From assembly GCA_023443125.1 (NCBI GenBank), contig JAEZVO010000037.1, positions 1-27,373 of the forward strand: 27,373 bases of DNA, read 5' to 3'. A model generated the notes under the pieces. It was not told the DNA's origin. It saw nothing but the letters and a program-made list of their open reading frames with translations, and did not search any database. Made by a program: the position numbers and the translations under genes. Positions 16,501 through 22,941 of the stretch are shown here, one piece after another; the stretch's first letter is position 1; each line of letters begins with the position of its first letter. Source of the DNA: Actinomycetes bacterium. Lineage in GTDB: Bacteria > Actinomycetota > Actinomycetes > Propionibacteriales > Propionibacteriaceae.

Positions 16501-17145
16501 ATGGCCACAGCGCAAACGGAACTCGACGAAGTCGACATTGAGCTGGACGACGAGCCGACACTGAAAGACCGCTACGTGCTCTTCACTGAGATGCTCGTGT
16601 TCGCGATCATCTCCTTGATCGCGAGTGTGGTGCTCTCCTACGACGCCATCCTGTTGGCAGCAAATCCTGACGCGCAGCTCAACTGCTCAATCAACGCGGT
16701 GCTCGACTGCGCTACGGTCGGGAAATCGTGGCAGGCGTCGGTATTCGGCTTCCCGAACGCGTTTCTCGGCATGATCTCCGAACCCGTCGTGATGACGATC
16801 GCCGTCGCGTCGCTGTGCAAAGTGAAGTTCCCGCGATGGTTCATGCTCACCGCCAACGGCGTCTACTTCCTCGGCCTGGTGTTCGCCTACTGGCTGCTGT
16901 ACCAGTCCACGTTCGTGATCGGCGCGCTGTGCCCGTGGTGCCTCACCGTCACCATCTCCACCACCTTCGTCTTCTACTCGATGACGCAGTGGAACATCCT
17001 CGAAGGGCGACTATTCCCGACGGGGAAGTGGCACCGTCGCGCGCTTGGCTGGGTACGCGGCGGTTGGTTCACCATCGCGCTGATCGCTTGGTTGTCTCTC
17101 GTTCTGGCCGTCGAAGTGGTGCACTGGTTTCCCCGCTATCTCTAG
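16501..17145 (+). CDS. Vitamin K epoxide reductase (VKOR) family protein
   Basis: The 214-residue protein has an acidic N-terminus and about five hydrophobic segments. The four VKOR cysteines are present: a loop pair C62/C70 (NCSINAVLDC) and the active-site pair C144-PW-C147 (LCPWCL); the conserved Ser/Thr and FGFPNAFLG segments lie between them. In actinobacteria such proteins reoxidise a DsbA-like thiol oxidase using menaquinone (the M. tuberculosis homologue is Rv2968c), so it supports disulfide formation in exported proteins. The secreted protease at 18651 has at least two possible disulfides and could be a client; this is an inference. No DsbA partner gene is adjacent. Confidence 0.92.
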   Translation: MATAQTELDEVDIELDDEPTLKDRYVLFTEMLVFAIISLIASVVLSYDAILLAANPDAQLNCSINAVLDCATVGKSWQASVFGFPNAFLGMISEPVVMTIAVASLCKVKFPRWFMLTANGVYFLGLVFAYWLLYQSTFVIGALCPWCLTVTISTTFVFYSMTQWNILEGRLFPTGKWHRRALGWVRGGWFTIALIAWLSLVLAVEVVHWFPRYL

Positions 17146-17174
17146 TGGGTGGGCGGTGCTCTAAGGGGGCGATG

Positions 17175-17180
17175 TAGAGT
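17175..17180 (+). promoter_or_regulatory. Candidate -10 box (TAGAGT) for mdh
   Basis: TAGAGT fits TANNNT and would give a leader of about 35 nt holding the GAGAGG ribosome-binding site at 17208-17213. No good -35 box is visible. Confidence 0.35.
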
Positions 17181-17221
17181 CGTCGTTGTAGGCCGACCCC
17201 AACGTTTGAGAGGATATCGAA

Positions 17222-18211
17222 GTGAGCACTGCAGCTCCCGTCAAGATTGCCGTGACCGGCGCAGCCGGACAGATTTGTTACAGCCTCCTTTTCCGCATTG
17301 CGAGCGGCTCACTGCTTGGTGACCGCCCCATCGAGCTACGCCTGCTCGAAATCACCCCGGCGCTGAAGGCGCTCGAAGGCGTCGTCATGGAGCTCGACGA
17401 CTGCGCCTTCCCGAACCTCGTCAACATCGAGATTGGCGACGACCCGGAGAAGGTCTTCGACGGCGTCAACATGGCCATGCTCGTCGGCGCCATGCCGCGC
17501 AAGCAGGGCATGGAACGCTCCGATCTGCTCTCTGCCAACGGCGCCATCTTCACCGCGCAGGGCAAGGCCCTCAACAAGGTTGCCGCCGACGACGTTCGCG
17601 TGCTCGTTACCGGCAACCCCGCCAACACGAACGCGCTCATCGCCATGTCGAACGCACCCGACATCCCGAACGATCGCTTCAACGCGCTCACCCGTCTCGA
17701 CCACAACCGCGCCATCTCGCAGCTCGCCGCGAAGCTCGACGTGCCCGTCACCGAGATCACGAACATGACCATCTGGGGCAACCACTCCGCCACCCAGTAC
17801 CCCGACCTGTTCAACGCCAAGGTTGGCGGCAAGTGCGCAGCTGACGCTGTGAACGACCAGGACTGGCTCGAGAACACCTTCATCCCGACGGTCGCCAAGC
17901 GCGGCGCTGCCATTATCGAGGCGCGCGGGTTGTCGTCGGCTGCCTCCGCTGCGAACGCCACTGTCGAGCACATGCGCGACTGGGCGCTCGGCACGCCTGA
18001 GGGCGACTGGGTGTCGATGTCGGTTCCGTCCGACGGCTCCTACGGCGTGCCCGAGGGCCTCATCTCGTCGTTCCCGTGCGTAGTGAAGGACGGCAAGTAC
18101 GAGATCGTTCAGGGCCTCGAGATCAACGAATTCTCACGCGCCAAGATCGACGCCTCCGTCGCCGAGCTGGAAGGCGAGCGCCAGGCCGTCACCGAGCTGG
18201 GCCTCATCTGA
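17222..18211 (+). CDS. mdh: Malate dehydrogenase (NAD)
   Basis: The 329-residue protein interconverts malate and oxaloacetate in the TCA cycle. It belongs to the 'cytosolic-type' bacterial MDH group: VTGAAGQICYSLL (NAD loop), an acidic residue at the end of the second strand (LLEIT, E43) suiting NAD, substrate arginines R93 and R99 (MPRKQGMER), the LDHNRA motif with D160 and R163, and catalytic H188 in IWGNHSATQYPD. The start GTG 17222 has GAGAGG 8 nt upstream. It appears monocistronic, bounded downstream by the long palindrome at 18231-18278. Together with sucCD it places two TCA steps in the window. Confidence 0.97.
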   Translation: MSTAAPVKIAVTGAAGQICYSLLFRIASGSLLGDRPIELRLLEITPALKALEGVVMELDDCAFPNLVNIEIGDDPEKVFDGVNMAMLVGAMPRKQGMERSDLLSANGAIFTAQGKALNKVAADDVRVLVTGNPANTNALIAMSNAPDIPNDRFNALTRLDHNRAISQLAAKLDVPVTEITNMTIWGNHSATQYPDLFNAKVGGKCAADAVNDQDWLENTFIPTVAKRGAAIIEARGLSSAASAANATVEHMRDWALGTPEGDWVSMSVPSDGSYGVPEGLISSFPCVVKDGKYEIVQGLEINEFSRAKIDASVAELEGERQAVTELGLI

Positions 18212-18230
18212 TCTGAGCCGATTCTGTGGC

Positions 18231-18278
18231 AATGGGCGAGGGCCACACCTCCAGCTGGAGGTGTGGCCCTCGCCCATT
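18231..18278. terminator. Bidirectional terminator: perfect 48-bp palindrome
   Basis: Positions 18231-18254 and 18255-18278 are exact reverse complements (24 bp each), so as RNA it folds into a stem of about 22 bp with a minimal AGCT loop. It starts 20 nt after the mdh stop and ends 7 nt before the stop of the convergent lipoprotein gene. No T tract flanks it on either strand. Confidence 0.85.
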
Positions 18279-18285
18279 GCTCGGT

Positions 18286-18654
18286 TCAGGAATCGTAGCT
18301 CGGTGGTGGACCGTCGCGCGAGATCGTGACTTCGCGGTCGCCAGCCACTTGCTGGGCCACCTTCCGAAGCTCCTCGAGGTCGGCGTCAGTGAGGTCGTCG
18401 TGAGGCTCGGATACCCTGACCTCGACGGTATCGTCGACTCGGTGGGCCGCGCCGTAGTAGCCGGGACGGGCCTCCGTGAGAGCATCGATGATCGCCAGTT
18501 CGAGATCACTGCCGGTCAGCTCGGGAGTGCTAGACCCGGAGGCGGCGTCCGACGGCGTCGCGTTGGGGGCAGGGGGTGGCGGTTCGGACGGGGCAGTGCA
18601 GCCCGCGAAGAGTGCAGCCGTTGCGATGACCAAGACGGCAAGCGGGCGCCTCAT
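18286..18654 (-). CDS. Small putative lipoprotein, unknown function
   Basis: This 122-residue protein starts with a lipoprotein signal peptide (MRRPLAVLVIATAALFAGC) whose lipobox LFAGC predicts lipidation of C19. A Pro/Ser/Ala linker (20-45) and an acidic C-terminal domain of about 75 residues follow; I do not recognise the domain. Its ATG overlaps the stop codon of the protease gene (ATGA), so the two are translationally coupled. An anchored partner, inhibitor or substrate-binding helper for the protease is possible, but nothing in the sequence decides this. It is followed by the palindrome at 18231-18278, which ends the operon. Confidence 0.72.
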   Translation of the reverse strand: MRRPLAVLVIATAALFAGCTAPSEPPPPAPNATPSDAASGSSTPELTGSDLELAIIDALTEARPGYYGAAHRVDDTVEVRVSEPHDDLTDADLEELRKVAQQVAGDREVTISRDGPPPSYDS

Positions 18655-19775
18655 CGCTGCACCACGATCGAGACAGTACCGTCGATGTAGCCAACCTCGC
18701 TTTGGGGCGTCAAGAAGGAGGAAACCCCGTTACCACCCGAAGTGAGGCCCAACGCCTTGCCCCCGACGAACCATGGGCCGCCTGAGTCGCCGCCCTTCGT
18801 GACGTGCTTGTTGGTGCTGTACAAACCGCACCATGTGCGATTGTCGACGTAGCGTAGGCAGCCTTCGTACTTCCGGATGGACGTCTGGCCATACCCAGTG
18901 GTTCGTCCGTATTTGTAGATGGTCATCCCGGGGCTGACGACGCCCTTGGACGTCACTGTTCGGTACTTGCCGTGGCTGTACTGGAACCGCGGTTCGGCGC
19001 GCCCGGAGAGTACTGACATGAAACGAACATCGCGCTTGTTGGTTGCCATCCACGTCGCCTCCGCCTTGCTCCCGTCATAGCTGGATGGTTTCGTGAAGCA
19101 ATGTGCGGCCGTCGTGATTCCTTGCTGGCCATTGCGTCGCGCAACGAATCCTCCAGTGCATCCGCTGTAGGGTCTCCCTCCGCGGTAATTCTCTTCGGGT
19201 AGCGGCTCGTCGTCGTGGATGTACCGGATGCGCGGAGTGTGAGCGGTGCCGGCGCTCCGAGCTGCGAGCTTCGTTGTGGCGAGCAGTGCTGCTGCTTCAC
19301 TTGGTGAGGTCCTCCCCTTGAGGGTGACTTCATCGCGCTGTGGAGAGTATGTGGCGGCTGTGACCGAGATCCCGGCTCGCTCGGCTTCTACCATCGCCTC
19401 CAGCTCGATGTCCGAGCGTTTCGCAACTGGAACAGCGTGGTCAGGGGCCTCCTTGACGGTCACCGTGATGGGCAGTGACTCAGCCAGCTCCGTGGCTCCC
19501 GTCATGCTGTCCGTGGCCACCCACACCTCACCGTGGTCTTCTGCCCACCGGTGGTCGACGACCGCTTCTGGCATGGTCTCCATCAATTCCTGCAGGTAGC
19601 CGGAAAACTCGTAGGCTCCACCTGCGGCCGCGATCTCACGCTCCTCGTCCGTGAGTTCGTCGGCAGAGGCGGCTTGCGGGGCAACGCTGGCGACTGCCGC
19701 GCCAGCAACGAGCATGGTCGCTGCCAATGAGCCGAGTATCCCCGAGCGGAGTCTGCCCCAATTCATGCTACGCAT
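18651..19775 (-). CDS. Secreted trypsin-like serine protease (S1, streptogrisin-like)
   Basis: This 374-residue preproprotein has a signal peptide (about 1-38, ending ASA|DE), a propeptide of ~150 residues and a C-terminal chymotrypsin-fold domain (about 195-374). The catalytic triad is H225 (TTAAHC), most likely D249 (KRDVRF) and S331 (GGDSGGPW). Cys pairs 206/226 and 306/316 are placed as in alpha-lytic protease/streptogrisin-type enzymes, which use the propeptide as a folding chaperone and inhibitor. It should act outside the cell. ATG 19775 follows GGGAGAAG and is preferred to the ATG three codons later. It overlaps the lipoprotein gene by 4 nt. A complex inverted-repeat region (19827-19896) lies in its upstream leader or promoter area. 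Confidence 0.9.
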   Translation of the reverse strand: MRSMNWGRLRSGILGSLAATMLVAGAAVASVAPQAASADELTDEEREIAAAGGAYEFSGYLQELMETMPEAVVDHRWAEDHGEVWVATDSMTGATELAESLPITVTVKEAPDHAVPVAKRSDIELEAMVEAERAGISVTAATYSPQRDEVTLKGRTSPSEAAALLATTKLAARSAGTAHTPRIRYIHDDEPLPEENYRGGRPYSGCTGGFVARRNGQQGITTAAHCFTKPSSYDGSKAEATWMATNKRDVRFMSVLSGRAEPRFQYSHGKYRTVTSKGVVSPGMTIYKYGRTTGYGQTSIRKYEGCLRYVDNRTWCGLYSTNKHVTKGGDSGGPWFVGGKALGLTSGGNGVSSFLTPQSEVGYIDGTVSIVVQR

Positions 19776-19826
19776 GGTCTTCTCCCATCATGATTCGTTG
19801 GGGGGGGATCTGACATCGCGGTGGAA

Positions 19827-19896
19827 GCCCCCGAAATGACGTGCAACAATGCACTTCTCCTCTGGGTGGAAGTGTACGCGGATATTTCGGGAGGGG
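19827..19896 (-). other. Multi-stem inverted-repeat region upstream of the protease gene
   Basis: An outer stem (CCCGAAAT at 19830-19837 with ATTTCGGG at 19884-19891, extendable by GC pairs past one bulge) encloses two smaller hairpins: GTGCA/TGCAC with a 4-nt loop (19841-19854) and CACTTC/GAAGTG (19852-19874), which partly exclude each other. On the minus strand it lies about 50 nt before the protease ATG and after the cupin stop. It could be a terminator of the cupin gene, an attenuator or a 5' leader structure; no known riboswitch class is recognised. Confidence 0.35.
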
Positions 19897-19924
19897 CAAC
19901 GCTTGGGCGGTGCCTCGTCGGGGA

Positions 19925-20371
19925 TCAGTTCGGCTGGACGGTCCAGCCAGGCGGCACGTCGGTGCCGGCCTCTTCGTCGCGCTCCGAGTCCTCGAACGTC
20001 GGGTGGACGATGCCCTGCGCGTGGTGGACGGGGGCGTAGACGGTGTAGAGCTTGAGCGGTTCGTCGCCGGTGTTGACGACGTCGTGCCACGTGCCCGCGG
20101 GCACCATGATCGCCCAGTCGTCCTCGACCTCCTGCTCGAAGTCGAGGTTGTCCTCGCTCGGGCCCATCTTGCAGACGCCCTTGCCGCCGTCAAGGCGCAG
20201 GAACTGGTCCGTCTCGGGGTGCACCTCGAGGCCGATGGAGGAGCCGACGGGGATGCTCATGAGGGTGACTTGGAGGTACTTCCCGGTCCAGGCCGTCGTG
20301 CGGTAGTTCTCGTTCGCGACGGTTTCCTGCTCGATGTCGAATGCCTGCGGCTTGGGGCCGATGTCTTGCAT
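19925..20371 (-). CDS. Cupin domain protein
   Basis: The 148-residue protein is a single-domain cupin (about 28-118). Motif 1 is VHPETDQFLRL (H51, with acidic E53/D55 and Q56), and motif 2 is PAGTWHDVVN (H96), giving the usual metal site. An acidic C-terminal tail (FEDSERDEEAGTD) follows. Mannose-6-phosphate-isomerase-type and dioxygenase-type cupins share these motifs, so substrate and reaction cannot be told. The frame extends upstream to 20581, but the added residues are polar and unconserved in character and the ATG at 20371 has GGGAGC 6 nt upstream, so the short form is chosen. No partner gene is adjacent. Confidence 0.82.
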   Translation of the reverse strand: MQDIGPKPQAFDIEQETVANENYRTTAWTGKYLQVTLMSIPVGSSIGLEVHPETDQFLRLDGGKGVCKMGPSEDNLDFEQEVEDDWAIMVPAGTWHDVVNTGDEPLKLYTVYAPVHHAQGIVHPTFEDSERDEEAGTDVPPGWTVQPN

Positions 20372-20535
20372 GTGTTGCTCCCTTCGTTCGTCTCCATCCT
20401 TCCAGCTGGCACAAGACCGCGTGTCGCGCATGGATATCCGCTGCGCTGTCCCCATCGACGTCGCCCTGCCATCGTGTCCCCGGGCCTGCGTGGCCTCCGG
20501 CCCGTGCGCGACTCGCCGCGAGTTTGGGTTCACGA

Positions 20536-20676
20536 GGAACGGAGAGGGCACGTCGACGTGGTGCGACGGCGTTTCGTGCACGCTGGCGGCCGTGCGCGGC
20601 GCCGGTCGATGGGGATCCGACGAGGACCTGCACGAAACGCCGTCAGGAGGCGCTCATGCGGAACGGAGAGGGCACG
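20536..20676 (+). repeat. 17-bp direct repeat with diverged downstream flank
   Basis: GGAACGGAGAGGGCACG occurs exactly at 20536-20552 and 20660-20676. After each copy, following 12 variable bases, GACGGCG-NNN-CGTG also recurs (20565-20578 and 20689-20702), so the repeated unit is about 43 bp. Translated, both copies give RNGEGTxxxxDGxSC (in different frames). Confidence 0.7.
20565..20644. repeat. Perfect 16-bp inverted repeat, 48-nt loop
   Basis: GACGGCGTTTCGTGCA (20565-20580) is exactly complementary to 20629-20644. The right arm is followed at once by AGGAGG (20645-20650) of the tiny ORF. The right arm can also pair, with a 2x2 internal loop, with the second repeat copy at 20689-20700. Confidence 0.7.
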
Positions 20677-20748
20677 CCAGCATATGTTGACGGCGAGTCG
20701 TGTGCGCCGCCGTGGGGGGGCACCGCGACGATGGGAGACGATGCGTGA
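20656..20748 (+). CDS. Possible 30-residue peptide with strong RBS
   Basis: An ORF of 30 codons (starts MRNGEGTPAYVDGESC, ends ATMGDDA) has AGGAGG 5 nt before its ATG, the best-placed ribosome-binding site in this gap. Its first 15 residues resemble the translation of the upstream repeat copy (RNGEGTSTWCDGVSC). There is no signal peptide, no known domain and no neighbour on the same strand; seven G in a row at 20714-20720 makes the frame uncertain. It may be a small peptide, a leader peptide or chance. Confidence 0.22.
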   Translation: MRNGEGTPAYVDGESCAPPWGGTATMGDDA

Positions 20749-20767
20749 GGATGTGAGGCGACGCAAG

Positions 20768-20801
20768 AGGGGCCGCGGCTCCTTGCGGAACTGCGGCCCC
20801 T
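20768..20801 (-). terminator. Terminator of actP
   Basis: A 9-bp GC-rich inverted repeat (AGGGGCCGC at 20768-20776 with its complement at 20793-20801, 16-nt loop) lies about 20 nt after the actP stop on the minus strand. There is no T tract. Confidence 0.6.
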
Positions 20802-20821
20802 GCGGTGTGGGTCGGGCAGGA

Positions 20822-22441
20822 TCAGTGGTCCAGGGCGCCTTCCGCGCCGGCCCCGGTCATGGACCGCACCTCCATTTCGGCGCTCTGCGCCGCGAACTTG
20901 TCGCCGTCGGGCTTCACGACGGAGCCCAGCCAGCCGAGGAAGAATCCCAATGGCACCGACACAAGCGCGGGGTTATCGAGCGGGAACCACGCGAAATCCA
21001 TGTCGGGGAGCATCGCTGTGGGCGCGCCGGACACGGCGGGGGAGAAGATGATCAGCACCAGGGCGCTGATGAGGCCGCCGTAGATAGACCACAGCGAACC
21101 CGCCGTCGAGAACTTCTTCCAGTACAGCGAGTACAGGATGGATGGCAGGTTGGCCGACGCGGCGACAGCGAATGCGAGCGCCACCAGGAACGCGACGTTC
21201 ATCTCCTTCGCCGCGATACCGCCCACGATGGCGAGCAGACCGATGACCACCGACGTGATGCGCGCCACCTTCACTTCCTGACCAGGATCGGCCTTCCCGT
21301 CCTTCATCACGGAGTTGTAGATGTCGTGCGCGAACGACGCGGACGCGGTGATGGTGAGGCCAGCCACAACGGCGAGGATCGTCGCGAACGCCACGCCAGC
21401 GATCACCGCCATGAGGATCTCGCCACCGAGGTGGAACGCCAGTGCTGGGGCGGCCGCGTTGGCGCCACCAGGCATGCTCTTGATGGCATCGGGTCCGACG
21501 AGCCACGCCGCGGCGTAGCCGAGCACCATCGTCATCAGGTAGAAGGAGCCGATGAGGATGATGGCCCAGGTCACCGACTTGCGGGCCTCCTTGGCCGTCG
21601 GCACGGTGTAGAAGCGCATCAGCACGTGCGGCAGGCCCGAGGCGCCCAGCACGAGCGCCAGCGAGAGCGAGATGAAGCCGGGGATGTTCGATCCGTACTT
21701 GCCCATCGGGTCCAGGATCTTTTCGCCGATTCCGCTCTCGGAAGCATTATGGGTCTCGACGGCGTTCGACAGCAACTCGGAGATGTTGAACCCGGTGCTG
21801 ATGAGAATCCAGATGGTCATGATGAGCACGCCGGCGATGAGGAGCACGGCCTTAATCATCTGCACCCAGGTGGTGCCCTTCATGCCACCGATGAGCACGT
21901 AGGCCACCATCAAGACGCCGACGATGGCAATGACCAGGCTCTGCTGCATCCCGCCGTCGATGCCGAGCAGGAGCGACACGAGGCCACCCGCGCCCGCCAT
22001 CTGGGCCAGCAGGTAGAAGAAGGAGACGGCCAGTGTGGACAGTGCCGCCGCCATGCGCACCGGCTTTTGGCGCATGCGGAAGCTGAGCACATCGGCCATG
22101 GTGTAGCGGCCCGTGTTGCGCAGTGGCTCAGCGACGAGCAGCAGCGCCACCAGCCAAGCCACGAAGAAGCCGATGGAGTAGAGGAAGCCGTCGTAGCCAG
22201 TCAGTGCGACGGCTCCGACGATGCCGAGGAACGAAGCGGCGGAGAGGTAGTCGCCCGCGATGGCGAAACCGTTTTGCGTGCCGGAGAACTGCGCGCCACC
22301 GGTGTAGAAATCCCCTGACTTCTTCTTGTGGCTGCCACTCGTGACGCGAACCACGACGAACAACGTGACGACGACGAAGGCAACGAAAATGGAGATATTA
22401 ATGATGGGATTTCCCACCTGAGATTCGAGCAGATGCATCAT
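20822..22441 (-). CDS. actP: Cation/acetate symporter ActP (solute:sodium symporter family)
   Basis: The 539-residue protein has about 13 hydrophobic segments typical of the SSS family. Family features are the early SGDFYTGGAQFSGTQNGFAIAGDYLSAASFLG stretch, DVLSFRMR after helix 3, GGMKGTTWVQMIKAVLL and the C-terminal LYWKKFSTAGSLWSIYGG. ActP imports acetate and other short monocarboxylates (in actinobacteria related MctC proteins also take pyruvate and propionate) with Na+ or H+. It overlaps the DUF485 gene by 4 nt (ATGA), the standard bacterial pairing. A plus-strand frame of 825 codons runs antisense through it and is a codon-bias shadow. Confidence 0.94.
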   Translation of the reverse strand: MMHLLESQVGNPIINISIFVAFVVVTLFVVVRVTSGSHKKKSGDFYTGGAQFSGTQNGFAIAGDYLSAASFLGIVGAVALTGYDGFLYSIGFFVAWLVALLLVAEPLRNTGRYTMADVLSFRMRQKPVRMAAALSTLAVSFFYLLAQMAGAGGLVSLLLGIDGGMQQSLVIAIVGVLMVAYVLIGGMKGTTWVQMIKAVLLIAGVLIMTIWILISTGFNISELLSNAVETHNASESGIGEKILDPMGKYGSNIPGFISLSLALVLGASGLPHVLMRFYTVPTAKEARKSVTWAIILIGSFYLMTMVLGYAAAWLVGPDAIKSMPGGANAAAPALAFHLGGEILMAVIAGVAFATILAVVAGLTITASASFAHDIYNSVMKDGKADPGQEVKVARITSVVIGLLAIVGGIAAKEMNVAFLVALAFAVAASANLPSILYSLYWKKFSTAGSLWSIYGGLISALVLIIFSPAVSGAPTAMLPDMDFAWFPLDNPALVSVPLGFFLGWLGSVVKPDGDKFAAQSAEMEVRSMTGAGAEGALDH

Positions 22442-22797
22442 CGCGCGCTCCTCTCCAGCTGATCACGCAGCTCTTCCGCCACGGGGTCCACCTTGTGGTT
22501 CATGTGGCGGATGTACAGCCACGTGATGAGGAAGGTGGTGACGAACTGCAGGAAGCCCATGATGAACCCGATGTTGATCGAGCCAACGACGCGGATGGAC
22601 ATGAAGTCCTGCGCCAGCGTCGACAGCAGAACGTAGAGCGCGTACCAGATGAAGAAGGCAGCGGTCATGGGGAACGCGAACCCGCGGAACACCTTCTTGA
22701 GGTGGGCGAACTCAGGTGAGTTCTGGACTCGCTGGAACTCCTCCGTCGGAATAGTTCCCCTCGGCTCCATATGGGCAGACGATTGTTGATCGGTCAT
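22438..22797 (-). CDS. DUF485 domain small membrane protein (YjcH-like)
   Basis: The 119-residue protein has a polar N-terminus, the DUF485 opening FQRVQNSPEFAHLKKVFRGF, two transmembrane helices (about 42-63 and 73-96) and a polar C-terminus. DUF485 proteins such as E. coli YjcH are encoded just upstream of actP and are thought to assist it; direct function is unproven. ATG 22797 has AAGGAG 8 nt upstream. A longer frame to 23223 is antisense to purU and not real. The 144-bp gap to purU holds both divergent promoters. Confidence 0.9.
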   Translation of the reverse strand: MTDQQSSAHMEPRGTIPTEEFQRVQNSPEFAHLKKVFRGFAFPMTAAFFIWYALYVLLSTLAQDFMSIRVVGSINIGFIMGFLQFVTTFLITWLYIRHMNHKVDPVAEELRDQLERSAR

Positions 22798-22929
22798 GCG
22801 GTTACTCCTTTGTGCCGCTCGTGGCCGGTTGACTGCAACGAGGATGCACGACAAATGAGTCACATGACAAGGGTTTTGGTGGAAATCGTGTCCGCCATCG
22901 TCGGCGGGAGCGTCGATCGCGGCATGCAA

Positions 22930-22935
22930 TAGGCT
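22930..22935 (+). promoter_or_regulatory. -10 box (TAGGCT) for leaderless purU
   Basis: TAGGCT is followed by 6 nt and the purU ATG at 22942, with no Shine-Dalgarno sequence. It is the same hexamer used at the cls-like, pcrA and perM promoters. Confidence 0.5.
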
Positions 22936-22941
22936 AATCCC

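Larger units (their letters stand above)
20372..20821. other. 450-bp gap between cupin and actP: repeats, tiny ORF, terminator
   Basis: No conventional gene is supported here. It contains a direct repeat of 17 bp, a perfect 16-bp inverted repeat, a possible 30-codon ORF on the plus strand with AGGAGG, and near 20768-20801 the actP terminator. The cupin promoter must lie near 20380-20500 on the minus strand but no clear boxes were found. Confidence 0.6.

Noticed and set aside
20372..20581. N-terminal extension of the cupin to 20581
   Set aside because: The ATG at 20371 has a ribosome-binding site and begins the cupin; the extension has no cupin character.
19841..22318. Plus-strand open frame of 825 codons antisense to actP and cupin
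   Set aside because: It is rich in His, Arg, Asp and Gly without any domain or ribosome-binding site and mirrors the codon bias of actP; a GC-rich shadow.
22845..22880. CRP/GlxR-like site (TGTGA half) between DUF485 and purU
   Set aside because: Only one half-site matches TGTGA-N6-TCACA; the second half is absent.
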